A stretch of DNA of 64,000 nt from Garcia nutans (lineage: Eukaryota > Streptophyta > Magnoliopsida > Malpighiales > Euphorbiaceae), in NCBI GenBank assembly GCA_947685225.1, contig CANTUV010000035.1:42656001-42720000 (forward strand), in the 5' to 3' direction. The notes under the pieces are model-generated. The model did not search any database, was not told the origin of the DNA, and saw only the letters and a program-made list of their open reading frames with translations. The position numbers and the translations under genes are program-made. Positions within the stretch are counted from its first letter, which is position 1. The number at the start of each line of letters is the position of its first letter. Below are positions 9,855 through 20,689 of the stretch, one piece after another.

Positions 9855-11504
9855 TGTGAGTGAGAATTTTCGCCCCTACTCCCGATGGAATGGTTCTAGC
9901 AACTTCAACATTGTTAGGCTCTGAGCCTTAGAGAACATGGGCCTAAGCACAGAGAAATAGGAGCCACCACCCAGATGGGCCAAAAAGAAAGTAGAAGGGA
10001 TGCATGCCTTTATTCCTAAGGAATCCTCAACTCCTACTGGGTTTAGAAAATTGGGTATGCATGGGGAAGGTGAGAAGTGGCCCAGCATCCTCACAATGCC
10101 CGGTTCATTAGAACCAGCCTCCTTTTTAGATCTAAATATTATTAAATTCTTAAATTATTATGACATTATCCATAATACAAGCAATTAAAGTGAAATAAAT
10201 CATATCATAAATCAAATAAATAAATAAAATCGGCACCCATACAAGGATTAAAACATGCCCTTACAATTTTTAAATGTCCATAATACAAATAAAATAGGAC
10301 ACCCATAAGAGAGTGGGAATGTATTCTTTATATTAATTCCCAAATATAAATTGAATAAAAGAAGCAAATTAAATAAACAAGGAACCCACAAAGTGGACAC
10401 ATGCCTTTTACTACCTTAAAATCCAAATAAATTCATAAGCACAATTCAACCTTTCATGATAAACAATAATAAACGAATAATCAAACATAGAATTTAATTA
10501 AATGAAATTATGGTAAGCCATAAGATTATGGTTTTATAATATAATTAGGTTTTTTTTTTAATGAAATTAGGGTTCAACATGCAAAATTAGGGTTTCAATC
10601 CTAAACAAAGGTTTAACATGGAAAATTATGTTTTAATCCTAAAATTAGGGCTTAACATGGAAAATTATGGTTTAATCCTAAAATTAGGGCTTAACATGCA
10701 AAATTGGGGTTTTAATACTAAAACTAGGGTTTAACATGAAAAATTAGGATTTTAATCCTAAAACTAGGGTTTAACATGCAAAATTTTTGGTGATAAATTA
10801 GGGTTTTGATTGCATGCTTAGGGTTTTGATATTAAATTAGTGTTTTAGAAATACAATTAGGGTTTAGGATTTGCAACCATGTAGGGTTAAAACAACAAAT
10901 TAAAACAAAGCAAAGCAAAGTAAATATACAGAGTTATAATTAACAAGGAAGACAATTTAGTGAGTTGAGTAAGTCATACCGTCATTGATGATTACACCAA
11001 ATGATTGTGTTGATCCAAGCCTAGGCATAATCTCTTTTGTAAAGATTGATGTTGGGTTTGCCTTAATCTTCTAGAGTTGGTTTGGGTCACACAAGTTTTG
11101 GCTCGGCTGTTGTGTCTATGGTTTTTGTTTCTTAATTGCTTTTCGTCTCTCTTGTTTTCGGCTAATGTCTCCAATTCCCTTTTTTCTGTGTGTATTTTGT
11201 TTGCTGCTTAATCCTCTCCTTTTTTATTCCTTGCTGCCTCCTTTATATAATGTTTAATTGGGCTTTAAGGAGGGTTAATCTGATTAAAAGTTTTAAACAG
11301 AGTCTGATTTTAAGAAAACTTAGGAAATTAAGGAACTGACTCATGGCGAATTGGCCATGAGAAATGGCCATTCATCATGACACGTCAAGATGGTTTGATT
11401 TTTAAATCAATCAGACTCAATTTAGGCTTTTCAATTAGACCGAATTGGATTTGGGCTTTTTAAATTGGATCATATTTATCTAGTGTCAAAATTAAAGATC
11501 TACA
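9855..11504 (-). repeat. solo LTR, Tat/Ogre-like family
   Basis: On the plus strand it opens TGTGAGTGAGAATTTTCGCC and ends AAAGATCTACA, matching the LTRs at 25409-27613, 35576-39964 and 36124-38365. The coding orientation of this family is minus. Neither a primer site on its left nor a G-rich tract on its right is seen, so it is a solo LTR. The flanking five bases are ATAAT and ATATT, a 4-of-5 match to a target duplication. About ten TTAGGGTTT-type motifs lie at 10545-10870. Confidence 0.75.
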
Positions 11505-12147
11505 ATATTAAAAAAATGAAATTTGAGTATATTAATTAATTTTAATCATGAGTGCAGTTCGACAGAGTTTTGGGGTCCTAAAATTTTGGTCAAACAAGAA
11601 GAAAGGACTTATATTTATAAAAGTCAAAAATTTCATCCAACCAGCATGCGACGCAGATGGCCACACGTGATGCTACAAGTTAGAAATTTTTTTTCATGCA
11701 AAAAAAATGTGAATGTGCATTTTCTAATGGTACGATTTTAATTTTTCTAATTTTATGAATTAGGAGCAAAACTAGGGGTTCATAGTTCCCCCATCCCCCC
11801 CCCCCCCCCCCCCCCCCCCACTACATCGATTTACTATTTTAAAATTTATGCAAATTGGCATGAACCAGGGCAAAACATATAGAATGAACCTGACTAAGGC
11901 AACATTAATGCAAAAGAAAAATAAAAAATAAAATAAAAAGAACAAAGGTACTTAAAATCTAATAAAATAAAACTAAAAGGAAATAAAGTAAAACTAAACA
12001 AAATAAATTAAAACAAAACAAAACAAAATAAATCTAAATGAAAAAATAAAAACAAAAATCCAAATAATTTAAAACAAAACATCAAAAGAATGATAAAAGA
12101 AAAAAAAAAGAAAAATTTAAGAAAGTTGGATCATCTCTCAACAAGCA
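11505..12147 (-). mobile_element. Athila-like post-pol spacer, with poly-C tract
   Basis: Joined across the solo LTR to 15114, the minus strand reads 'gtgcttgttgagagatgatc', a decayed form of the 'GCTTGTTGGGAGGCAACCC' signature found after pol in Athila-type elements. The rest is A/T-rich simple sequence. A run of 25 C residues occupies 11795-11819. No coding frame is supported. Confidence 0.5.
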
Positions 12148-15113
12148 TGTAATATCCCAAAATTATTTTTGAAAAATTCTTAATTTTTGAAAATTTAAAT
12201 AAAATAAATGATAATTTAATTGGATAAATTAAATAAATAGTTTTAACGTAAAAATGAAGTTAAATAAAAAAAAGTGAAATATATATGTGATATATATATA
12301 TAATATATACAACATAAAAAAGTCAACAAAAAATTCAATACTTTTTAAAAGAAAAGTCAAAGTCAAAGTCAATGGTATTTTTGTAAATAAACTTTGGATT
12401 TTAAAATTATTAAATTAATTCAAAAATAAATAATTTTGGATGGAAGACAATATTTTAGGGTTTTAATTAATTAATTAAATTATTAATTATTAAATTATTA
12501 AAATAATATATGTATGGTTTAAAAAGAAAGTGGAAAGAAAGAGAAATCACTTTTGTTCATCGTCTTCTTCTTCTTTCCTTCAAGAATGTTTTTCCATGGA
12601 TTCAAAGAGGGAATTTTACTTCTTCTAAGCTCATTTAATTGAAGGATTTTAAGTGTTCAAGTTGGTTTTTTAGGGATTTCCTCCATATTTAATGAGCTTT
12701 CTAACTTTTTCTTTTAATTTCCATGAAAGTTTGAATATGTGTAATTTGAAATTTTGTTGTAGTGTGATTTAATTGTTGGAATTGGTGTGTAGGAAGTTAT
12801 TTTAAGTGATTAGTAATGATTTTAAGGTTTGATTGAAGAATTGGTTGAGTTTGATTAAAGATTGGTGAAGAGAGAGAATTTAGGATTATGTAATTTTTGG
12901 GGTTTTGAAATCATGATTTTTAATTATGAAAATTATTTCCAAATGAGTTGTTTTGATGCATAAACAAGTATTTTAAAGTAAAATATTAGATTTGGCTGGG
13001 TTTGATTGGAGTTTGAGAATGGAAGTGTGATTTAGGGTTTTGGAAAAGTGATTTTTCCAAAGTTATTGAATTGTTTGATTTTATTAGTTTAAGTATGTTG
13101 TTTAGTGTTAAAAGTGATGAATATAAGCTTGAAATGATAATTGGATTGAGTTAGAATGGAAAACCTTCAATGGGGGAAGGTTATGCCATTTTAGAGTTTT
13201 GGTCCTAAGTGAGTGTTTTTGTATTTTAGTTTATTTAAATATGTTAAAATATATTTTTAATAATATATATAAACTTAAAATACCAAATGGAATGGGTTAG
13301 TATGGTATTCCAAAGTTAGAGTGAGGTTAGCCTTAACTTTTGGATTTTTGTTTGAATGGTATTTAATTATGGATTAAGATTGGAAATACCTTAGAATGTG
13401 ATAGTAAATAATTATTTATGATCACATTTGGTTTCAGCATTGAGGAGAGTTGGTTCGCCCCATCCAAGTGTTGAAGGGCAAGTGGAAAGAGAAGGATTGG
13501 AGGGTGTTTGAGCTTGTTCTTGGTTGCTCTTAGAGGTAAGTACAAACTTTGGATGAATTGGTTATATTTGCATTACATTGGGCTTAACACATTTTGGATT
13601 GAAAAATGTGTTAAGCTACTTGATTCATGGAACATGTATGAATAATGTGCTTTGACATGTGTAATGTCATATATGTGTTAAATGCATTGTGAAAAGCCAT
13701 TGATAATGGCTAAATTTGTGTAAAAGGTGAAAGTTGTGCATTATGTGAAAATGACCGAAAGTGTTTGGGTAATGCCATTTGTGGTGTATGCATTTAGGGC
13801 ATTGTTAAAAATCCATTGGTAATGACTAATGTGCATAAAATATGAATCATATATGGATTATGTGAAATTACCCAAAATATTTGGATAATGAGATTTAATG
13901 TAAGATATGATGAAATGTAATGAGTTGATATTGATATAAATGAGAAAATGATATGAAATGAGAAAATTGAAAAAAAGAGGAAATGTGCCTAGCTTGAATG
14001 TGAGAAAATGTGAAAGAGATTGATAATGAGAAATTTGAATTAATTGTGTGCCTAGTATGTTATTCAATTTTTAGAGTTCTGTGTTTGGCGACATGCCTAT
14101 GAGGTTATCCTCATTATTTCTCTTCGGCTAGATGCTAGGCATCACTATAATTTACCTTCGGGCTAGACGTTGGACGTCACTTGCCTTCGGGCTAGATGCT
14201 GGGCATCACTATGATTTGCTTTCGAGCTAGAAGTTGGGCGTTACTTGCCTTCAGGCTAGACATTGGGTGTCAATATGGATCAAAATAGTAACTCTAAAAT
14301 TTGAATAGCATATTAGATCCCTTGGGCCTATGCTTGTGTTTGGTTGTTTGTGAATTATGAAATAATTGAAAGATATATTATAATGAAATGATATGAGATA
14401 TGATATCCATATGCATTGTGCATTTACATTGCATTTGAACTTTATTACTATCAAAGTTTGTACCGCTAGGCTTTTGGCTTAGTGCTATTGAAATTTATCA
14501 TGCAAGTGATAGGGTAGATCCGGCTGAGCTGGAGATTTCTTCTAGACTGGGTTGGGTCTAGATTTGAGAGTTTGCCAGTAGAGTTGATTTTATGGCGTCA
14601 AGATCAGAAACACTGTCAGCAGCATGTATACATTTTATATTATCGTATTTTGTGATATTATGTATATTATAACATGTTTTTGATGAATATTTATAATAAA
14701 TTATAAAGAATGTTTTAGATAAATGTTTTGATTTATAGATATATGGAAGTGTTTAAATGTTTTGAGAAAATGTGGAGATATTGATGAGGATGGATGAAAT
14801 GTATTTTTGGGTTATTTGGGAGTGTTTTTATGAAGGTTGTGTTGTTTATTGAATTTGGGAATATCTAAAATACAAACAAAACTCTGACGAATTTTTCTTA
14901 GAGATTTTTAAGAAAAATACTTATTTTAGCACCTATGATTTATATTAGTATTTTATTTCTTATTAAATATACATTTTAAAGTATTTATGATTTTAAATTT
15001 GAAAAGTAAAAAATTTTTATTAAACCGGTCTGTGGTATTTTTGTACCGTATATACATATTTTATATATACTGGATATATGTATTGTATGTATATAGGGTA
15101 TATGGGTATTACA
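12148..15113 (+). repeat. solo LTR, Tekay-like copy B, TSD AAGCA
   Basis: It opens TGTAATATCCC and ends GGGTATTACA, flanked by AAGCA at 12143-12147 and 15114-15118. It keeps the common layout: exon-like segment 13438-13535 (acceptor GGTTTCAG, donor GTAAGT), hairpin 13582-13616, inverted-repeat arms 13540-13551 and 14452-14463, a repeat cassette at about 14086-14280 and twin hairpins near 14466-14502. It lacks the GACACG block, and donor 1 is degraded. Confidence 0.9.
14086..14280 (+). repeat. tandem cassette in LTR copy B
   Basis: Four to five imperfect units of about 40-45 bases contain 'ttcgggctagatgctgggca' and its variants. The cassette sits where LTRs A, C, D/E and F carry different repeats. 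Confidence 0.7.
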
Positions 15114-16812
15114 AAGCACCTTTGTTTCATGTCTTTGGCTAGACATTACCCTTGTGCTCTAGTGGGCATCCCAAATTAATTGTTTTGGTATTGAGAACAA
15201 GAGATCTTTTATAATTGTTACACTAGAGTCTGTTACTTCATATTTTGATATCTCGACTTTGAGTAAAGGCTCTAAAAATTCCTTTCCTTTTTTTTCTTTT
15301 TCTGACATGGCAAACCTTTGTGGGAAAGGGGATGGAATCACCAATAGTGTGGCTAATCATATTTGGACTTGACAGATTGTATTTTCTCTTGAACAACAAT
15401 TTCAAATCCAAGGCTTATCCTCTAGTACGAATTTTCTAGCAACTCTTCTTCGCTCTTAAAGGTAATTTCAATCAAATTTTTCTCTAAATTGAACACCATT
15501 TGAGATAACAAATTGCCTTTAGACTCTAGCTTTCTTATAGATGATGCTAGTTGGCTAATTTGGCTCTCCAAATTGTGAATACATGTTTTTATCTCCTATT
15601 GAAATTTTTGGCTAATCATATTTGTAGAGTAATGTGATATTTTTATACCGTATATACATATTTTATATATACTGGATATATGTATTGTATGTATATAGGG
15701 TATATGGGTATTACAAAGCACCTTTGTTTCATGTCTTTGGTTAGACATTACCCTTGTGCTCTAGTGGGCATCCCAAATTAATTGTTTTGGTATTGAAAAC
15801 AAGAGATCTTTTATAATTGTTACACTAGAGTCTGTTACTTCATATTTTGATATCTCGACTTTGAGTAAAGGCTCTAAAATTTCCTTTCCTTTTTTTTCTT
15901 TTTCTGACATGGAAAACCTTTGTGGGAAAGGGGATGGAATCACCAATAGTGTGGGCTAATCATATTTAGACTTGACAGATTGTATTTTCTCTTGAACAAC
16001 AATTTCAAATCCAAGGCTTATCCTCTAGTACGAATTTTCTAGCAACTCTTCTTTGCTCTTAAAGGTAATTTCAATTAAATTTTTCTCTAAATTGAACACC
16101 ATTTGAGATAACAAATTGCCTTTAGACTCTAGCTTGCTTATAGATGATGCTAGTTGGCTAATTTGGCTCTCCAAATTGTGAATACATGTTTTTATCTCCT
16201 GTTGAAATTTTTGGCTAATCATATTTGTAGAGTAATGTGATATTTTTGTACCGTATATACATATTTTATATATACTGGATATATGTATTGTATGTATATA
16301 GGGTATATGGGTATTGCAAAGCACCTTTGTTTCATGTCTTTGGCTAGACGTTACCCTTGTGCTCTAGTGGGCATCCCAAATTAATTGTTTTGGTATTGAG
16401 AACAAGAGATCTTTTATAATTGTTACACTAGAGTCTGTTACTTCATATTTTGATATCTTGACTTTGAGAAAAGGCTCTAAAATTTCCTTTCCTTTTTTTC
16501 TTTTTCTGACATGGCAAACCTTTGTGGGAAAGGGGATGGAATCACCAATAGTGTGGGCTAATCATATTTGGACTTGACATATTGTATTTTCTCTTGAACA
16601 ACAATTTCAAATCCAAGGCTTATCCTCTAGTACGAATTTTCTAGCAACTCTTCTTCTCTCTTAAAGGTAATTTCAATTAAATTTTTCTCTAAATTGAACA
16701 CCATTTGAGATAACAAATTGCCTTTAGACTCTAGCTTGCTTATTGATTATGCTAGTTGGCTAATTTGGCTCTCCAAATTGTGAATACATGTTTTTATCTC
16801 CTGTTGAAATTG
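15036..16812. repeat. 602-603 base tandem triplication spanning LTR end and gag remnant
   Basis: Units run 15036-15637, 15638-16240 and 16241-16812, the last partial. Each starts with the final ~78 bases of solo LTR copy B, including its TTACA (or TTGCA) end and the AAGCA target duplication, then about 520 bases of Athila-like gag on the minus strand. The units differ by scattered point changes. Confidence 0.9.
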
Positions 16813-17196
16813 TTAAGTGTTACTCATGAATAATTCAAACATTTCATCAAGATACATACTTGGTATTGGTGGCGGTGGTTGCTATTTCCGAGGTAGCCAT
16901 GGCTGAAATTATTAAAAATTTGATAGCTCCACTCCATATTTGAAATTTGGATGATCTTTCCACTTCAAATTATAAGCATTAAAGTATAGATTATAAATCC
17001 ATTGAAGTTAATCATCTTGCTGAAGCGTAGAATATCCCATATACACTTGTTGCCTATTACCTGCAACCATTCTTTGAACCCAAGTGATTTGTTCAAAAAT
17101 TTTATATTCAAGAGAATACATATTTATCTCATTTGAAATTTCTCTCTTGTATCCAAATTGATGTAAATTGGCAGCTATAAAATTCATGGTAATCAA
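15114..17196 (-). pseudogene. gag: gag remnant of an Athila-like element (partly triplicated)
   Basis: The minus strand shows, in order, a piece reading AYNLKWKDHPNFKYG (compare TYNPWSRNHPNFSW in the better Athila at about 59590), then IHNLESQISQLASSISKLES and NLIEITFKSKEELLENS. The last two correspond to the Athila gag phrase around NLENQVGQIAKLLSERPQGS and TLRSGKE. The second half is present three times because of the tandem triplication. Stops break every copy. No protease or RT follows; the frame leads straight to the post-pol spacer, so pol is missing from this element. Confidence 0.6.
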
Positions 17197-17208
17197 AAGA
17201 AATAAAAT

Positions 17209-18573
17209 TGATGGGTGTCGAATCCACCAAAAATAAAAATCTATTCTTGGACAAAATAAAAATTATAAAAGAGGGGAATATGGTCAAATCCTCAAGAAAT
17301 TGATTATTTAAATTAATTTCTTTTGAAAACTTAAAATAAAACTAAAGAAAATTAAAAGGGGGTGCAATTGAAAGTTAAAATTGAAATAATTCTGAAATTT
17401 TAAATCAACCAACTAAATAACAGCAAAATCAAATTAGAAAATAACAATAGGAAAAATTTCAGTCAAAGGGAATAATATTGGTTTCAACCTTAGATTTGAT
17501 CATTGATACAAAAATAATTTTTATTTAATTTTTTAGTAAATTATTTTTAGCCAACTGAGATGCTCGCATTAGCCAATTCTTACTTAGATGATAAATTAGT
17601 TAACAAACGCTCTCGAACTAACCCTTGTTATTGAATAGGGATGCCCTTTAGGACCCACTAGCAACTTTACGAATTAGAATGGTCTAAGTTTAATCAACAA
17701 ATTCTAACATGGAACATGTTTAAATTAGATTGCATATCTTCTTAGTACTATGCGTAATTGCCACAACTATCAAAAACTTAAGAACAATTACGGATTTTAA
17801 ATTTTGAATGATGATATATTATTCAACTAATCAAGCAGTGGGCCCTATTGTTTAATTAGAAAAATAATAAAGAAATTGAGCTACAGAACACACACAAATA
17901 CTGAAATTAAAGAAAACAAATAAAGATTTTATTAGATCTCACAAATCTTGGCGAATTGAAAAACTTGATTACCCTTCAACTGATTAAAGTTTAGTTACAC
18001 GTGATTGAACGAAAGAAAACTTGAAATAAAATAAAAGAAATCTATAAAAACAATGGACAAAAGTGGTGGACTGAAGTCCCCATCCAAAGTCAACTAGGGC
18101 TGCTACCCCCATTGGTTATTTAAATCCTTACTCCTAAACGTTTCCTATTCTAGCTCTAATTAGGAAAATAAAAATAAAAATAATAAAAATTAATAGTTAT
18201 TAAATTCCTAAATATTATCTACTTAATAAGGAAATAAATAAATTATAATATCTCTAAAAATTTGTCCAAAATTCATAGCTCAAGTGTCCTAATTAATTCA
18301 AAGTCCTTGGTTGTCACAAACTTTCTTCTAGCATCAGACCCACCTTGGGCACTAGCCTTGCCCAAGGCTTACACTAGAGGCATTTTCCAACAATTTTCTT
18401 TATGCTTTCCCTCAATCAACTCACTTTTCACTATTTGACTCTCTTTACTCCTTTAAGTTATTTCTTTTGCAAAAACACATTAATATCAATAGAATCAATT
18501 AATAACAAGCCTTAATAATCATTTACTTATTATCATTTAATAACAAGCCTTAATAATCATTTACTTGTTATCA
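17209..18573 (-). repeat. Athila-type LTR-like block
   Basis: The block opens TGATGGGTGTCGAATCC and ends TTGTTATCA on the plus strand, the same TGATGG...TTATCA frame as the LTRs at 46449 and 60788. Its layout (a 'cgaatccacc' phrase near the start, A/T-rich body, no frame) fits an Athila 5' LTR in minus orientation with the gag remnant to its left. No clear primer site is seen at its left edge. Its right edge abuts the Tat integrase fragment, so this element probably inserted into the Tat pol. Confidence 0.5.
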
Positions 18574-18574
18574 G

Positions 18575-20689
18575 CATATATTTGGCAATTGTGGCATTTC
18601 TTGACAAAATTTGAATAATTCTCTCTCATTATAAGCCAATAATAACCCATATTAGTGATTTTTCTAGCCAAGGCCATTCCATTCATGTAGGGATCCTACA
18701 CCTCTCCATGAACCCATTCCATTATTTGTTGTGCTTTGGATTCATCCACACATCTGAGGTGAATGTTGTTCCAAGAGCACTTATATAGCACATCATTATT
18801 CAGAATATGCTGACTTGAAAGTTGCCTTAGAGTTCTTTGGTCTGCTTTTGAGGCCTGTTTGGGATATTCACCCCTTTGAACAAATTTTAGAATGTCCTAA
18901 AACCATGGCTTCTTAACTGACACCTGAACTGTAACACAATATGCTAACTGGGTTTTCACATCAATAGTGATAGGATAGATTATCATCTCTTTTCCCATAT
19001 GGGTCATGGATGCCAAAGTAGTCAAGACATCTATAAATTGATTCTTAGTTAGAGGCAGGTAATGGAATGAAACCTCTTCGAACTGATGTACTAGATTTTT
19101 CAAGCGTCGATGGTAAGGAACCAGGTGCTCTTCTCTTATTTTTCACTTTCCCAATGCTTAGAATATATTAAGGGCAGAGTCTCGTACAACTTTAAGTTTT
19201 TTACCTTTAACTTCAAGGCTATTTCCAACCTAATTATACAGGCTTTTTATTCTACCTCATTGTTGGTGACTTCAAAAGCCAACTTGATTGCTAATAGGAT
19301 TTTCTCCTTTTCCGAGGTGATGAGGATAATATCGACACCATAACCTTTGTGGTTATATGCACCATCAAAATATACAATCCATACTTCCTTGTCGACATTC
19401 ATGATGTCCTCATCTGGGAACTCAGGTTCTTTAATCACATCCTAAATAGGAGCAGCAACTAACTAATCATCTACTACACTTCCTTTAATCAACTTGTGTG
19501 CCATAAACTTAAGATTAAAGGTGGCTAGGATTGCAAGCCAACATGCCATCTCACTATCTGGAACCAAGCTTTCAATAAGGAATTTCAAGGGGTTCTGATC
19601 TACAATTACTTGTGTGGTATAAGAAGCCAAATAATGTCGTAGTTTTTCACATAGCCATACTAGAGCTAAACACAAATTTTTACTATGATTATATTTAAGC
19701 TTATAGGCTAACAACCTTTTGCTGAGATAATAAATGGCAAACTCCTTTCTTAAGCCTTTCTCATGTTGAGCAAGCATGGCTCCCATTGCTTCTTCAATTA
19801 CTGAAAGATAAAGGAGTAAAGGGTCACCGGGTCTTGAAGGTTGCAAAACTGGTGGTGACAAAAGGTATTGCTTGATCTTTTCAAATGCTTCCTAACATTT
19901 GTCATTCCATTGGGTTGGGGCATCCTTTTTCAGCAATTTGATGATGGGCCCGCATACATTGGCCATCTGAGTAATGAATCGGCTGATGTACTACTCGCGA
20001 CCTAAGAATTCCTTAATTTTTTTTCTCTGTTTGGGGTGCAGGAATTTCAAGAATTGCCTTAGATTTCGTAGGATCAACCTCGATTCCCCGAGAGCTAACT
20101 ATGTGTCCAAAAATATGCTAGATGCTACCCCAAACACACATTTGGAAAGGTTAAGGTTCAAGTTATACTAAAGGATTCTAAGGAAGAATCGTCTTAAAGC
20201 CTCCACATGCTTTTGAGCTTTCTTTGACTTTATGACCATATCATCCACATAAACCTCCACATCATGAGGAAGAGTGTAATGGCCATTATTTGGTAGGTTG
20301 CCCTAGCATTTTTTAGACCAAAAGGCATGACCTGGAAGTTATCTTCTCCTTATCAAGAAGATGAACCAAGATTTTATTATACTCAGCATAGAGGTAAGTT
20401 AATGAAATAATCATACACCCGCCCAATCTATCAACCAAGAGGTCATGTGGGGCAAAGGGAAGTCATCCTTTGGACATTCCTTATTAAGATCTCTAAAATC
20501 CAGACACATACAAACCTTCCCATCTTTCATTGGCACTGGTATAATATTAGCTACCCATTAAGGGTACATGATAGGCTCTACGAACTGGTTTTCTAGTAGC
20601 CTGACTATTTCTTCCTTGATTTTTAAGGACCATTTTGATTTAAGCCAATGGATTTTTTGTGTGACATGTTTCATGTGATCAAATGTGGG
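18575..20689 (-). pseudogene. pol: Tat/Ogre-type pol: RT, RNase H, second RNase H, integrase start
   Basis: Reading right to left, RT comes first (KIKEEIVRLLENQFVEPI, CMCLDFRDLNKECPKDDFPL, and the catalytic VYVDDMVIKSK near 20250). The first RNase H follows at 19861-19463 (YLSKRLLAY, IVDQNPLKFL). The extra RNase H typical of Tat/Ogre lies at 19438-19247 (WIVYFDGAYNHKGYG, KLAFEVTNNEVEYKA). The integrase zinc-binding start lies at about 18890-18575 (GYYWLIMRENYSNFVKKC, HNCQ). It then stops at the Athila-like block; the integrase core is not found in the window. Frameshifts and stops are frequent. RT continues upstream at 45086-45301, separated by the Tekay-like insertion. Confidence 0.85.

Noticed and set aside
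10545..10870. Interstitial telomere
   Set aside because: TTAGGGTTT copies are irregularly spaced and interleaved with other sequence, and recur at the same place in sister LTRs.
9855..11504. 5' LTR of a Tat element carrying the DUF7745-like frame
   Set aside because: The expected TGGCGACTCC primer site is absent at its left edge, and near-matching flanks suggest a solo LTR.
15159..15946. Duplicate 61-residue frames (P-S-P-F-P-Q-R-F...) as a small gene family
   Set aside because: They are copies within the 602-base triplication of a decayed Athila-like gag; the repetition is a DNA duplication, not a gene family.
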